NCBI GenBank assembly: GCA_033239525.1
Contig: BSYO01000003.1
Span: 22,833,716-22,897,715 of the forward strand
DNA: 64,000 nucleotides
Reading direction: 5' to 3'
Source of the DNA: Nepenthes gracilis
Lineage: Eukaryota > Streptophyta > Magnoliopsida > Caryophyllales > Nepenthaceae
The stretch's first letter is position 1; each line of letters starts with the position of its first letter. A program made the position numbers and the translations under genes. Under the pieces are notes generated by a model. That model did not search any database. It worked only from the letters and a program-made list of their open reading frames with translations, and was not told the DNA's origin. Below, piece by piece: positions 44,801 to 57,400 of the stretch.

Positions 44801-47800
44801 GTGGAATAATCAAGGTAAGCCAAATATTGTTTTATACTATGGGGAATTTCAATAGACAGCTTATAGAGGAACCATTGAAGATTTTGTAGATCTTCAATTA
44901 TTGGTCATATAGAGGAACATTTCTAAGGCAGCTTCTACTAAATTCCAATTCTCAAAGCATTTCACTTGTATAGCAATGGCAAGAGAAGTCAACATCAGTC
45001 TGTAAGAAACAAGAGCATAGATTTATCAGAAGTGTGATCAGAAACTCATGAATGATAACTAGATTATCTTCATTTGTAGTATCATAAGCAATCATTGAAT
45101 TGTTTTAGAATATATATACCAAGACTTTAGTAGAAATGCTGCACAACAGTTAAGGATAACAAGTTGATGCCAGAGGCGTTCAGATTGTAATTTGAAAATC
45201 ATGCAACTGAGTAGAGTAGACAACAATTCAAGTACTGAATCATAAAATATGATATATATATTTCAAAAAGAAACATGACTAAGTCGAAAATATTTTTTAT
45301 GGGGAAATTGGAAGGAAATTTTACACAAAGAGGAGCCAATACTAAGTTTTAAATGATGAATTAAGGTATAAGTTACTAACCTCATGCCTCAAGAGAGCAC
45401 TTTTTGCTTCCAGAGAATCAATAATAGCAGAAATAGCTTTGTCTCCACCAATGTTCCGAAGAGCAAATAGGGCAGCATATCTCTCGTACATGCTCTTTCC
45501 TTCATCCAAAAGTGCATCCCTTCAGTAAGGCAAGTTCCACCACAACTTGTTCAGTAGATGAAAAAACTTGAAAAAAAAAAAGGCAAACCATAAAAAAGTA
45601 AAAAATAACAGCAGCAGAAATTGGTAGTAAAGCTCATCATATGCTTCATGAAAATACAAAGACCTTAGTTGCACTACAGAAGATCCCAAAGCAGGTGCAG
45701 CTGGGTCGACTGACAGAAAGGGCGATACTTCTCTGTCATTGGTGCTACCACCTTTGACTTCCTCAATTCTATGAAGAGCCAATTCACACGTTTCTCTAAC
45801 CTCGGGAGCTGGGTCAGAGCCCAAGCTCTTTTTCAAAATAGGGATATTAGTCTCCAAGCCTATAGCACCAATAGCCTCAGCAGCCTATGCACAAGGGACC
45901 AAATGCACCAAATATCACGGGAAATAGTGGGAAAGAAAAATAAGATGTTGTGAGTTCATCAATGTATAACCTCATGGCGGACAATTGGATGCAAAGAAAG
46001 GTCATTAAGAATGGATTCCAAGGCAGGGATTGCATCTGCATCTTGCATCTGACCCAGTGCAAATGCTGCCTCATGTGCCAACAAATTTGACAAATCTCTT
46101 GTTGCTGTAAAGCCAGGGACGAGAGGAGGGGATAGAGAGAAAATAGCAACAATTTAGATTATATATGACTAACAACAACAACAACATGAATGGTGTAAGA
46201 CCGACTAGGTGGGGTTAGCTGTATCCCTCTCCATTCAGTGAAATACCTTCTAAGAATGGAAACGATTCTAATTATTTTTTTCAACTTAATTCAAGTTTTC
46301 TTTCGTCAACCTCTACCTTTCATTCTTCCAACTACAATTCACTTTTTTTTTTCACAAGTACTTCATTTAGCCCACGATTTAAATATCTGAACTATCTTAG
46401 ATATATTTTTCTCATCTCATATTCTATAAGTATAACTTTTAAACATTTACAAAATTAATATTTCTTATCTAATCTTTTAATGTAATTCCACTCACCATCT
46501 ATATTGCTAACAATACATTAAATCAGCCACAATAAGCATCCAAAGGACCAAATTGCAATATCTAGTTCCAAATCTATTACCATTTGTAAATAATATGATA
46601 TCAAGCTACAGACAATAGAAGTACTTCTGTACTAAATTATTCATGAACAAGAAGATAGCCTACTAATCATCTGAATTTGTTAAAAGTGTCCAGTTTCCCG
46701 CATAACTTCAGGTGACAAAATATATACAATACACCCAGTCAAAAAATCCATTAACCTAGTGCAGACTCTATTACATTATATATCTTTATGCACTCAAAAT
46801 CGAGAAATTAATGTATTGGTGGATAATAGACTTGAGCATGTCTCTACTTTGGGTTTTGTTCAGTTGGATGGGAAATTTTCTTTTGTTTAGTTGGATGGAA
46901 ATTCGATAATTTTCTGTCTTGGGGACATGGAGAAAGGAAAATAACATTCAATGCAAAATAAACTCAATCCATGAAAGAAGCTGATTACTTCTTCAATAAA
47001 GGAAATTAATTTCCTTCCACCACTTTATCATTACCCTCGTCACTACTGCCACTAGCACCGCCAATACCACATTACCACTACCACACAAAATATTAGTACA
47101 ATCATATATAATCACCCAACCACCGGCAACACTAGCATGGTATAACCATGTTGCTGTCTGCTCCACCACAACAACAGCCATCTAACTACTACGGTAAATA
47201 TTATCAACCTACTTGATATGTCTTTGGTTCTCAGGTTGTGGTACGGGTTAGGGTCGAACTGGAGCGGGTCCAGTCTCCGTCACTACTAACCTGGAGCCTG
47301 CGCACTAGAAACTACAAACAGGAGGTCAGAAAATTGGCGGGACTTACTCCCCAATTTATCCTCTAATATTCAAATTAGAAATCTTTTCAATGAAATAGAA
47401 AAATGCAAGAAGGATGATAAGTAATGTAGGATTTGCACGTGAATGGAGAATGTGACAGGAGGACTGGCTCCTGTAAGTGCGCCCGACGTGGGGCGGCTTA
47501 GAAGTGTGGGAGGATTGGGCTCTTTTGTGCTTGAACGCGATCGGTAGCTCATTCGGATTGCACTCAATAGGGAGTAGCTAACTATCGGGGAAAGAAATGT
47601 GCTAGAGATGAATGCTTGTTTCTTTTCTCCACTCTGTGAGCCTTACTCATAGGCAGTTTTGTATATTGAGAGTTTCCCTCCTCCTGTGAACAGTGAGAGG
47701 ACTTATAGTGCCTCGTGGAGAGGATTTTGACGCCAAGACTAATGACAAATGTTCCTTCGGGATTTGTCGGCCGCTGGGCATTAACGGGAGCCACCGTGTC

Positions 47801-49025
47801 AGATGTCATCTTGTGGCATTAATGCAACCGTGGCTGGTGGTGGCCAACAAGGGCCAAGTCTCCTCTTGTGTGGGTTGGCCGAGCTGCTGTTAGTCGGCGG
47901 GTAAGGCGATTCCCCATGGTTGACCACCAACTCCATTGGTTGAGTTCTACCGCACTGGCATCTTCTGCGCTACCAGGCTACCATCACAGAGGTGGAGAAT
48001 TGACTTTGCTGCAATTGGTGGAGCCTCAGAGGCTATCCCCTCAGGTTGGGTCGTTGGTTTCCCATGGGCTTGTACATAGCAGATGGGCTTTTCGGACTAC
48101 TTCTGGGTTTTGCTCTTGCGTTGGGCCTTCCTAGCTAAATGGCTGGCCGTCGGATTGTCCTCTACTGCAACCAGATCAGCCAGTGCCATTCATGACCATC
48201 ACTACCACAGCCAATTTTTCATCATAATACACTGGAAATTTATTTTCAAACAAATATTTTTCTTCAAGAAAACAAAGGAAGATCAATGAGAAATTACTAT
48301 TTTCCTTAGAAATTATTTTACATGGAAGTTATTCGACGACAAATAATGCTATCAAACTTCCAACCAAGCAGGTCCTAGACATAAAATTCTATCAGAAAAT
48401 AATATCTCCAGCCGAAACAACGTAAAACTATTCCTTCTATGCTTCAAAATTATATCAACATCAATACCAAAAACAACTTGAAAAAAACAAGTTGAAAGAG
48501 CATGCAAATATTTGTACACTGGACCCTGGGAGGTTAATTATAAAAGCACCTAAAATCCAATCCCCATAAACTAAACCAGCTGCTCAATCGAAAAACATCA
48601 ACATATTGTCAACATATTGTATGAGGCCACAAGTAAACATCACATCGCTACAGATTCAAAGACCGCGTAGCTGAATTTCCGAAAAAAATAATTAACCATA
48701 AAAACTATCCAAATCCAAATATTGGTTCAGGCACTGCTTAACACACAATTACGTAGCTGCAGAATAACTTCAAGAACTCAATAATCAACATAAAAACGGA
48801 GAAGGAAATAGTACGAATATTTGAACTGGCGTTTTTCATATTTCCTCGCTTTAATGTTTTTTACTTACCCAGAATGAGAGCATCACGGGGTTCTTTGCCT
48901 CTGAGGTTGCGGAGAGAGAAAAGAGCTCTGAAACGTTCAGAAATAGGTTGCGTTTGATCCAACAACCTCTCACACAGATGCCCCACCGTTTCCAATGGGG
49001 CTTCAAATGGGTTCAACGAAACCAT
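41890..49025 (-). CDS. DOHH: Deoxyhypusine hydroxylase, 312 residues, 7 exons
   Basis: Cytosolic HEAT-repeat di-iron enzyme that hydroxylates deoxyhypusine on eIF5A, the last step of hypusine formation. Exons (GT-AG, phases consistent): 49025-48869, 46104-45971, 45884-45664, 45519-45381, 44469-44343, 42183-42065, 41931-41890. The four His-Glu metal-binding pairs are H63-E64 ([11 protein letters not shown]), H96-E97 (IVRHE), H216-E217 (LLRHE) and H249-E250 ([11 protein letters not shown]). They sit in two groups of HEAT repeats, as the family requires. The C-terminus is [13 protein letters not shown]. Start chosen because [20 protein letters not shown] aligns with other plant DOHH N-termini and is the first ATG. 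Length matches the family (about 300-315). The mini-exon of 13 codons plus stop at the end follows a 133-base intron. Introns are swollen by repeats. No defect seen, so it is likely functional. Confidence 0.93.
42300..42705. repeat. Degenerate tandem copies of an ATACCGATAC-type repeat in DOHH intron 5
   Basis: Three units begin near 42368, 42517 and 42608. Each has the plan 'dTTCACAAAA, about 10 bases, (CATCTA)ATACC(A/G)ATAC, TATCACC, GGATAC/ATGGCC'. The last ends ATGATATTTTCATTCATG. It resembles 17335-17505 in PARP1. Not coding. Confidence 0.5.
43010..43140. repeat. ATATTGGCC/GATATCGG repeat fragment in DOHH intron 5
   Basis: CAATATTGGCCTATATATTG and AAAATATTGATATCGGGGG. Probably related to the repeat at 42300-42705. 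Confidence 0.35.
44609..44670 (+). mobile_element. tRNA-derived SINE remnant in DOHH intron 4
   Basis: GGTTGGCTCGGTGGTAAC resembles an RNA polymerase III A box (tRNA-like GGCTCAGTGGTA). AGGAGGTCATAAGTTTAAA, about 25 bases on, resembles a decayed B box. Only about 60 bases are recognisable. Confidence 0.4.
46168..46502 (-). mobile_element. 3' end of an RTE-type LINE in DOHH intron 1
   Basis: On the minus strand it ends ACCCCACCTAGTCGGTC, then ATG(TTG)n. This is the 3' end I know from plant RTE-clade LINEs, with a TTG-repeat tail. Further left in the element (higher coordinates), TATCTTAGATATATTTTTCTC and the CACTCACCATCT end (plus strand) fit the C-terminal RT region of the same family. 5'-truncated, as is usual for LINEs. 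Confidence 0.55.
47214..48201 (-). mobile_element. Probable solo LTR in DOHH intron 1 (about 988 bp)
   Basis: GC-rich island in AT-rich intron. Plus-strand ends TGATATG ... GACCATCA give TG...CA. Flanks CTACT and CTACC match at 4 of 5 bases. Near the left end, AGGAGGTCAG ... GGCGGGACTTACTCCCC ... CTCTAATATTCAAATTAG follows the plan of element B's LTR (GAGGTCAG ... GTTATCCCACC ... CTCAAATCAG). That suggests a related Tat LTR in minus orientation. Confidence 0.55.
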
Positions 49026-49766
49026 CGATTATGCCTCCGTCTCTCTTTCTCTCTACCAAGATGAATGCAATAGGATTCCTCAGAAAGACGCCGACGATTT
49101 TATATTGCGCTGCCGAGAGACAGAATTATAGGGAGTGCGAGAAATCGAAGACTCATAATCAGAAGCTCTGCTCGGCAATGGCCCGGCCAATATCCCGGGC
49201 TGTATCCGCCCATGAAAGAATCGGGCTGAACCGAGTTGACCACCCTGATTGTTTTTATTTTTAATATTTAGTTTTTTTATTTTTATTTACAAAAAAAAAT
49301 TGATATTCATTTATGACAATAATAATTTATAATATATTAACTAATTAAACAATAAAATCATTATTACATTAAAAAAAAGTGTTAGAATAGAATGGCAATT
49401 CATTTACCAAACATGCTATTAGTGAAATTTGATTAATCTTAATTATAGATAAAAAATTACGATTTTTTAAATTTATTTTGTTTGATTTGTATATTTTTAA
49501 ATTGTAAAAACAATGACTTTTTAATATTTGAGACCCATAAAATTTATATTTTTACATCTTTCAACTATTTTTATCTGAATTTTAAATAAAATATTTTATA
49601 ATTTCACTTATGAGTAAATAAGTATATAATATTAATTATTTTTATAACTTTATTATACTAACTAATTACAATATAACTTTGAAATTAGATCTATTACATT
49701 TATTTTCTATATATTATTTATAAAAATAAATTAACATAGCTAATTCATCATTAATTGACTAAAAAA
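49026..49766. promoter_or_regulatory. DOHH 5' region (minus) and AT-rich spacer
   Basis: The stretch next to the DOHH ATG is GA-rich on the minus strand (GAGAGAAAGAGAGACGG), a plausible 5' UTR. From 49260 on it is very AT-rich without coding sequence. No clear TATA box assigned. Confidence 0.45.
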
Positions 49767-49771
49767 TAAAT

Positions 49772-50664
49772 TGGTGGGTCTCGGAATCCAAGACCCAAAA
49801 TTATAACTGTAGGCCCAGATGATCACAAGGGTAAATTGGCCCAAGAGGCCCACGAGCCCAATTAGGCCCAAATGACTAAGTTGGTTCCGAGCTCCCACGG
49901 AACTAAATTGAGCAATTAAGAATGGCAATGGCAATCCGAGAGGATACTTTGACCCATGTGAGAACGAGGACATCCACGATGTTCCCGTGCCCTCGAGATA
50001 AAAGACCAAAATGACCAGGATGCTGAAATTCCGAATGACTTACAAAGACCAGCTTTCTCGAGAGATCAACGGCCTCTAACACCACGCCGTAGTATCAGTA
50101 GGGTATTGCCTGCCACGCCGTCTTCCTGGCTTGTGACGAGTGTCACTGCTCCTATCACAAACACTTTGATAGTAGTGGTAACGAGGCATTTCTGACGCGC
50201 GCCGGTCTTTGTGTCCCTCTTTAACGACACCACATCCCTTATAAATACCCCTTTCGGGCTCTTAGAGGGGATTCAAAAAATTTCATCCGAAAGACACCGA
50301 ACAGAGAGCCCTCAAGAGAAAAAAAAATGTGAAAAGAAAGAGTGAAGGCTAAGAAGGAAGGCGGGACTTCCATACTGTAATTCTCAGGAAACGAATAATT
50401 CCACATGGGAGAGCTCATTGTATTCGTTCACCGTAATAGTAAAACTTTTCGGACGTTTATCTGCTTCAAGTTTTTTTTTTCTTCTTACATAACGGGGTTT
50501 TCAAGTAAATTGTGTGTTTTTTCCGTATGTCATTGTCTTTTCTATCTCACCGTTTTCGTTTTTACTCATTCTTTGTATTACCCGTTTATGCCCGTCCACA
50601 AATGCGTAAGGTCATTCATACTTCGATAGATGAACAACCAGAGTCAGAACTCATGGACGCAACA
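49772..50664 (+). mobile_element. Solo LTR with TAAAT target duplications (893 bp)
   Basis: TAAAT at 49767-49771 and again at 50665-50669 flank a unit starting TGGTGGGTC and ending GGACGCAACA. A TATA box lies at 50240-50247. No PBS or internal region, so it is a solo LTR left by LTR-LTR recombination. The ending matches the LTR of element A (GGGACGCAACA), suggesting the same broad family. Confidence 0.85.
50240..50247 (+). promoter_or_regulatory. TATA box of the solo LTR
   Basis: CCCTTATAAATACCCC, on the same strand as the BET1-like gene and about 1.2 kb upstream of its start codon. Confidence 0.6.
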
Positions 50665-50669
50665 TAAAT

Positions 50670-51439
50670 TATTTGTTAAAAAATAAATACTTTTTTTGTT
50701 TGCACAAAATATTTTTATCATATAAAAAAAATATAATTATATTTATTAAATATTATCTAAAATAAAATTGATCCAATCTAATTAAATATGATATCCTCAT
50801 ATATTATAAATCGAGTTGCTCGAATTAAAATAAAAATAAATTATTAATTTATCATGTATATAGCCTATCGACTGGTCGAATGTCTGAACAATTATAAATG
50901 TAAAGATCGATGCAATTAATATGCTGACAAACGCAGCCGAATAATAATTCGAATTTTTTGTACATATTCTTATTATTTATTTATTTTTTAAATTACTTAA
51001 TTATATCAAACGCTATCAGAGCAGAAAATTCCATGCGAATGATATCGCTCCATCTCGCAGGCGATAGATCTGAATTAAGTAAACTCAGATCCCGTCCACC
51101 ATCCATCTCTTCTCAACGGAACTAAATTCCACCATCCATACAAAGGTACGATTCATCACTTTCGGACCCCTATAGTATTCACCTCTGCAGATCTGAATTT
51201 TCTATTTCCTATGCGGTTGTTATCCGAAATTTCGCTGTCGCTTCGGGAAAACCCTAATTATGTGGAGATTTAGATTAGATGTTTGGGTTATCGAATTCTC
51301 ATCTGTGTTGAGTCTTTTTTAGATATTTTAATCTGATGCCTTTTGTTTCATTGCCTCTCGATCAATGGCAGCTGCGATTACTGATTAATTTCAAGAGCCG
51401 AGGGAAGTACAGATAAGTTTTTGATCTCGTGCTTGAATT
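50670..51439 (+). promoter_or_regulatory. Promoter and 5' UTR region of the BET1-like gene
   Basis: AT-rich to about 51000, then more mixed sequence including GAAAACCCTAATTATG (near 51247), a motif frequent in plant 5' UTRs. No unique TATA box. A 5' UTR intron is possible. Confidence 0.4.
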
Positions 51440-54400
51440 ATGAATTCTAGAAGGTTCGTCAATTTTCTGAACCATTCCGCATAGTTGGTTAATTTTGGGA
51501 ATTGGTTTCACTTATGTTGCTTTTAATCTGTATTTGATCTGACACAATGTGATTTGCTGTGTTTATCCTTCTGGGAAGACAGCATATTCCAAACTTTGTG
51601 ACAAAGATCATTTTTAATATGTTGTTTAACTTGTATCAATCCTATACTGAACTGAACAAGCTTACTATCAAATAAATTGGATAATGCTCTCCCAATATGC
51701 AAATTGGATAAAATATTAGTTAGTTTGGAATATGATTGATTCAAATTGAAGTATTGAATAACAATGACAAGTTTCCAATTTATGCTTGTACTAGCTTGCT
51801 AAAAAAAATTTTGGCATTGTATACTACTTGGGTTAGTGGGTTATAATGGATCTGTTGACAACGAGGATTACAATGGTTTATCTTGTATTAGGGCCTTACT
51901 TTGTTGGTGGAGTTGAAGGGTTTGTTCATGTCGAAGACGGCAAGCATGCCCTCTCTTACATTTTTTGAATAAGCTGTAGATATTGTTTGCTTTTTGTGGT
52001 TTTGTTTTGTGTAAAGTGGAGATTTGAATTTACAGGACTGTACGTTGTGTTGGTGCCCTTTTTCAATTGCTTGCTTGACTTGCTGATCATTGTTGGTTGT
52101 AACATTAGTGCTTAGCCCAAGTGGACAAAGCTATCTAGGTATATTTGTGGATGTAGATCATTGACATAGCTGAGCCATATTGAACCAAGGAATATAGGCT
52201 TGCCTGCATTGCATATTGGTTGATTGCATCTCGCCATTTTCAAGGTACTATTCTAGACCATTTTAATTCTAATGCTTGTAATAGGTAAGAACCAAGAAAC
52301 AACATCTTCAAAAAAATTGTATTGAAAAGTTATCCGTATGGAATTTTGCTACACATCTATTTGTGTTAGGGAGCCTAAATGTGTTAGAATTTTGACTGAA
52401 TGATTGAACTTTCTGAATCGTTGAGCGAGATAGTGCATCAGGTTGTTTGCAAGGGCCTTGTGTATCTTTGAAATCCTTTAGTGCTTTAGTGAACCTCAAG
52501 TATGGCTACTTTGGCCATTAGTTTAGTATTTATTTAACAAGTACTTGTATGGAAAAGGTGTTTTTTTATTTGTGACCCTGCTGCCCCTTTTTCCCTTCTT
52601 GCCCCTCCGGGATTTTCCATACTGGTCTAGAGGATAATGGATTTATGTCCCAAACAAACGAGTTTAAGGAGGATTTTGGGAGAATAAATTGAGATTTTTA
52701 TTATTTGTCTGCACACTTCGCCAGAAGTAGTGTGATTTAATTGATGAGATATGATACCTGGACTAGTAGTTGTGATATTTTGTGGTAGTTGACTTGTTAA
52801 ATTGCTTGCTGACAGTTCGGGCATTTTAGTATTTATTGCATAGAGTAGATAGATCTTCTATTTATCTGGAGAGTGGGAGAGAGTGTTGCTTTTTCAGCTG
52901 CAGAATTCCTTTCCCTAATCTGTCTGTTCTTCCTCCAAGGGATCGGATGCTGTAACAGCTGCAGTGTGTTTACTAGAATGTTCGAGTGATTTTGGCAATC
53001 ATATATATACTGGTGGGGTGAAATTGTTTTTTTTTATTTTTTTTTTTGCCAAAATGGTGGGTTCAAGCCAAGGAAACATCATTTCTGTAATATAGGGATA
53101 AGCTTTGTACATCATATCTTTACTGGACGCATGATGTGAGTGCTCTGTGACTAATATACTTTATAGAGGGTGAGCCTTGGCACAGTAGTATGACTACTCA
53201 ATTGTGTCTTTGAAGTCACAATTATAAACCACTAAAACAACCTCTCTGTAGTCCAGAAGTAAGTTTCATCCTCCTTAAGGCCGAAATACCAGAAGATTCT
53301 TGAACTAGCCCGCCCTACTCAGTTCAAAAGGATAGAGTCAATTTTGAATCAAATCTATATGTCATATTCTGACTTTATTTATTCTTTGTTTTGACAATGG
53401 AATTGGGATCAAATCTTAGTATTATAACTTCAATTTATGTTCCTATTCTGTCAAAATTGGAATTGATCAGAATGAGAACTACATTGTTTTGAATACACAA
53501 TGCATTGCAATATAAATTTAGAGTTCAAAAAAAAATAAAGAACGTGAACCTCAGAAGAAGCATCATTGGAGTTCCTCAACTTTAAGTAGCAATTTGGAAA
53601 AGGAAATTAGCATAATGGCCAAATAAAGAAATCAATTTATTCATTCTACCAACAATGTTATTCATGGTGTGTTATGCAAACTTGAGGGGGGCATACAAAA
53701 ATGGAGATGATAGGTTCTAAAATGTAAAAAGAATACAGTTTATTAATTCATATCCGGCTTAATTCAGAGCATAAAAGGGAGAAAAAACACATGGATGAGA
53801 TCCATACATGAAGCTTGTGAAGGGCATTAGTGGAGTTTGCTCTAAATTGTAAATAGCTAGGCAAAAAGTATGATAACTCACCTCAGGAATTTATTCATCT
53901 CCAACCAACCATTCTATTCATGGTGCTTCAATAGGTTTCAAAGCAAAGAACATGGCACAAAACACACACAGGACCTCCAGCTGTAGTTCAGTGAATGACG
54001 TCAATGGAGATTGACCAATCACAAAGCTTGTATATTGAGTTGATTGAAGAAATCAGAGATATAGTTAGGTTGTGGTAGCTTGTGATTACGGTAGTGTCAA
54101 TGATGCAGTAACCTTTTACTTTGTTTAATGAAGTAGTTCTATTTCTATTATAGTATTTTTAGATCAGTATGTTATCAGTAATTATGTTTTTCTTTTCACA
54201 AGCTGTCATTTGCCTAGCATGAGATCTTTCAATTAGAATAGATCACTGGGCTCAGATAGGTTTCTTGGTACCTGAGGGCTGAGATCTTTTAGTTGCAACA
54301 ACCCTATTATAAATGGTCTTTTAAGAGTCTTTGTAAGCTGCTATCTTACTGTTTTTTTAATGTTTGAGGTTTTTCTAAAACACGAAAGTATTTTTTCTAG

Positions 54401-57400
54401 TTCTAGCGTCAATCTTAGTCTAGTTTGGGCTATAATTTGCTCTTTGTTGTTGTCACCTTCCCTTCCTACTTTAGTCAAGATTGGAGCTTTGGGTTGGAGC
54501 AACTGGTGCTAGTCTACCGAGTGAGATAGTGAGATAGGAAGGTTGAAGGCCAATTTTTCTCGTTAGGAATTATAATTCTTGGCTCATCCCTTAGTAAGTG
54601 AATGTGGTGGTCCTTATTACTTTTAAGTTCCACTGAATTTGAATTTGAACTCAGAATTCCAATTCTAAATGGAAACCCAGAAAAAAAAGGTTGAATTCCA
54701 AAGCCAAATTCCAATTCTTAACCTTCCAAGAACCTAACACTACCTTAATGGAATTTGTTTTAAAAAATATTTATAATTTTCAACCTTTGTTTTTCTTTAA
54801 TTAGTAAGAAATAAAGTTCTAAGTGTGAACCTTGGTATAATAGTAAGGTTGTTCCATTGTGGTATGGAATTTATAAATTTTAACCTCCGAATAGTCACTT
54901 TGTAATGTAGGGTTCAGGCAACATATATCTACCCCTTTTTAGACTCTACAATGCAGAAAGTCTCAAGCATTTGGATACTACACTAAGATATTCAACTCTA
55001 CAATTGGGTGCCTGAACTCACCGAAGAAAATAGAAAATTGGTGCATAAGGGCCTCCACTTTTGTAGAATCCTACTTTCAATAATCTCTAAGCATATCTTC
55101 CACTGAACTAAAAGTGCAACCTGCCACACTGAAATTTAGTCCAGACAATATAACTTCACTCCTTCCAAACGAGGAAAAGAAAGGAATAGCCAAAGGCACC
55201 ATGTTCCAGTGATTGTTCTTCATCTTTTAGCATGACTACTGCAAGCTGAAATTGAAAATTTGCTCAAATGAAGCATCTCTTGATAAAGGTTGTCCATCAT
55301 GTCTCTTTAATGCTACATCCGTGCTAAGGAGGAAACTCTTCATGGAGATGTTGAGATCCAAACAAGCTTCTATGAAAAACTTGTTCTCTCGGCTTGTAAA
55401 CCCTTGTCAAATGAACCACGGAAAAAAGTACCTGATTTGCATAAAATCCTGGTCGAATTATCTCCCATTTATTTGCATTAGTCCTTTGAAATTTTCATAG
55501 CATATTCTGGAACTCAAATAATTCATCATTCTAGACAAGAATGCTGGTTCATTCACTTTATACTAGCTGCAACGTTGTTTAACATCTTAGTATGTTGGTC
55601 AACTTCCAATTGAAAAATTAAAAAGGGTAGCCCAGTGCATGAAATAATCACATTGTGGGTTATGCGGAGCAAATATATGCAATATTACCATTGCATTGCA
55701 AAGTGTTTATTTCTATCCTTATATTGAAAAATTATAGCAGGGTAAAAGCTAAAATTCATTATGAAACCAACAATGCTTCCAAATTAGACCAACAAAACTG
55801 AAGTAAAGGATGAGAATCAGCCCATACTTTCTGTTAGAATTTCCTGTTAAACCCCATTAGATTTTCAAATACTACCTGTCACAACAAGTAGAACAACCTC
55901 TAAATTGTCCCCACCTCTAAATTGTCCCCTCCTGCCATGAACATTAACATCCATTTCCCAGGAAAGCTCTATTTTTCTGTGTAAGTGCATAGGGTTGACT
56001 ACAATTCACCACCTTCCGAATTTAACAAGTTTACACGTTGGTTCCCATTCTGTCATGAACATTAGCAACCTCAAAATTTCCCATTGCACCCAATTTTGTC
56101 TAATCAAATGGTATAATACGGATATCATGGATATAGAGATTTGATTTTATTTCCAATTTGATTAAAAGTTATTAGATTTGATTTTCTTTCCAAATTAGAT
56201 TTGATTTTATTTTCAATTAGAAGAGATTTGATTTTATTTTCAATTTGATTTTATTTTTAAATTAGAAATTATTAGATTTGATTTTATTTTCAACTTATAT
56301 TAGGAATAGGGGTATCTATATAAGGATCCTAACTCTATTGTTTAAGTCAGCATTAATGAATTTAATAAAATTTGAATAATTGTGATTTTCTTCCCCTATT
56401 TTTACCGGTCTCTACTTTTGTCTTTCCCCTGATCTCTTCTTCCCTTTCCCCTAATTCTCCTCCTATTTCTTTCCCACCTTTCAATTTTTTCTCCTTTCCT
56501 TTCCTTTTCCTTCCCTGCATCAAATTTGGCATCATAGACTAAATTCCTACTTTTTTTTGCAACCAGCAACATCACCAACTCCACTATCCCACCATCCCAC
56601 ACCATAGCATATAGTTCACATCTTCTTCTTGCAAGCAACATATCATCTGTTTTTGCTTTTTAGTTATTTAAAAAAAAAAATTTCTTGTCTCTATAGAGTA
56701 GAAAAAAAAAAGGAGAGACTTGTTGAAAAAAAAAATGTTGACAAAAAAATTAAAGAGGTAGAGAAACGAAGCAGTAGCCACAGCCGATGAAGTAATAGTA
56801 GTTGGCGCTGCCGTAGCAATAGGAGAAAGAACCCGTTGCCGCTGAAACCATCCTCCACGTCACCATTGACCGCCACAACCACCACCTCTCCGGTCACTGC
56901 CAAGCCAACTCACTCCTAATACAACCATCAAAATCACTTAAAAACCTTAATCGCCCAGTCACCCCAAACCCTAATCGCCTACTTACCCGAAAACCCAATG
57001 CCCAAGTTCCACCGTTGTCACTTAAATTAAACCCTAACCCGGACACCCGAGCCAAAGTTAAACCAAACCCTAGCCGCCACATTGGCATTTCTTAAAAAAA
57101 AAAGAAAAAAAGAAAGGAAGTCACAAATCGGGTGGTGCCAATTCATCTTCATCTTCATCATCGTCTTCATTTTCACCTTTGTCGTCACCTTCGTCTTCTC
57201 TATCTTCATCTTCATTGCCTTTTTGCCTTCATTATCACCTTCATCTTCAACTTCATCATAATCAACATATCATACTCATACGACAAATTCTAAGTTTGTC
57301 TTAGGACCCCCTCCGTCCACCATTTCCCTGCAAAGGAAGCCTAAGAAAAGGTGTTGAAACCCTAAGCAGAAATTCTCAGTTATAGTACTTTAATTGCAAA

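Larger units (their letters stand above)
51454..56116. other. BET1-like intron 1, part before the retroelement
   Basis: AT-rich intronic DNA with two Au-like SINE copies (53169-53270, 54821-54941) and T-rich runs (53028-53050). No exon-like sequence of the SNARE gene and no other gene seen. Confidence 0.6.

Noticed and set aside
57027..57215. Lys/Met-rich minus-strand ORF
   Set aside because: It is the translation of a CTTCAT-type low-complexity stretch inside the chromodomain-bearing element.
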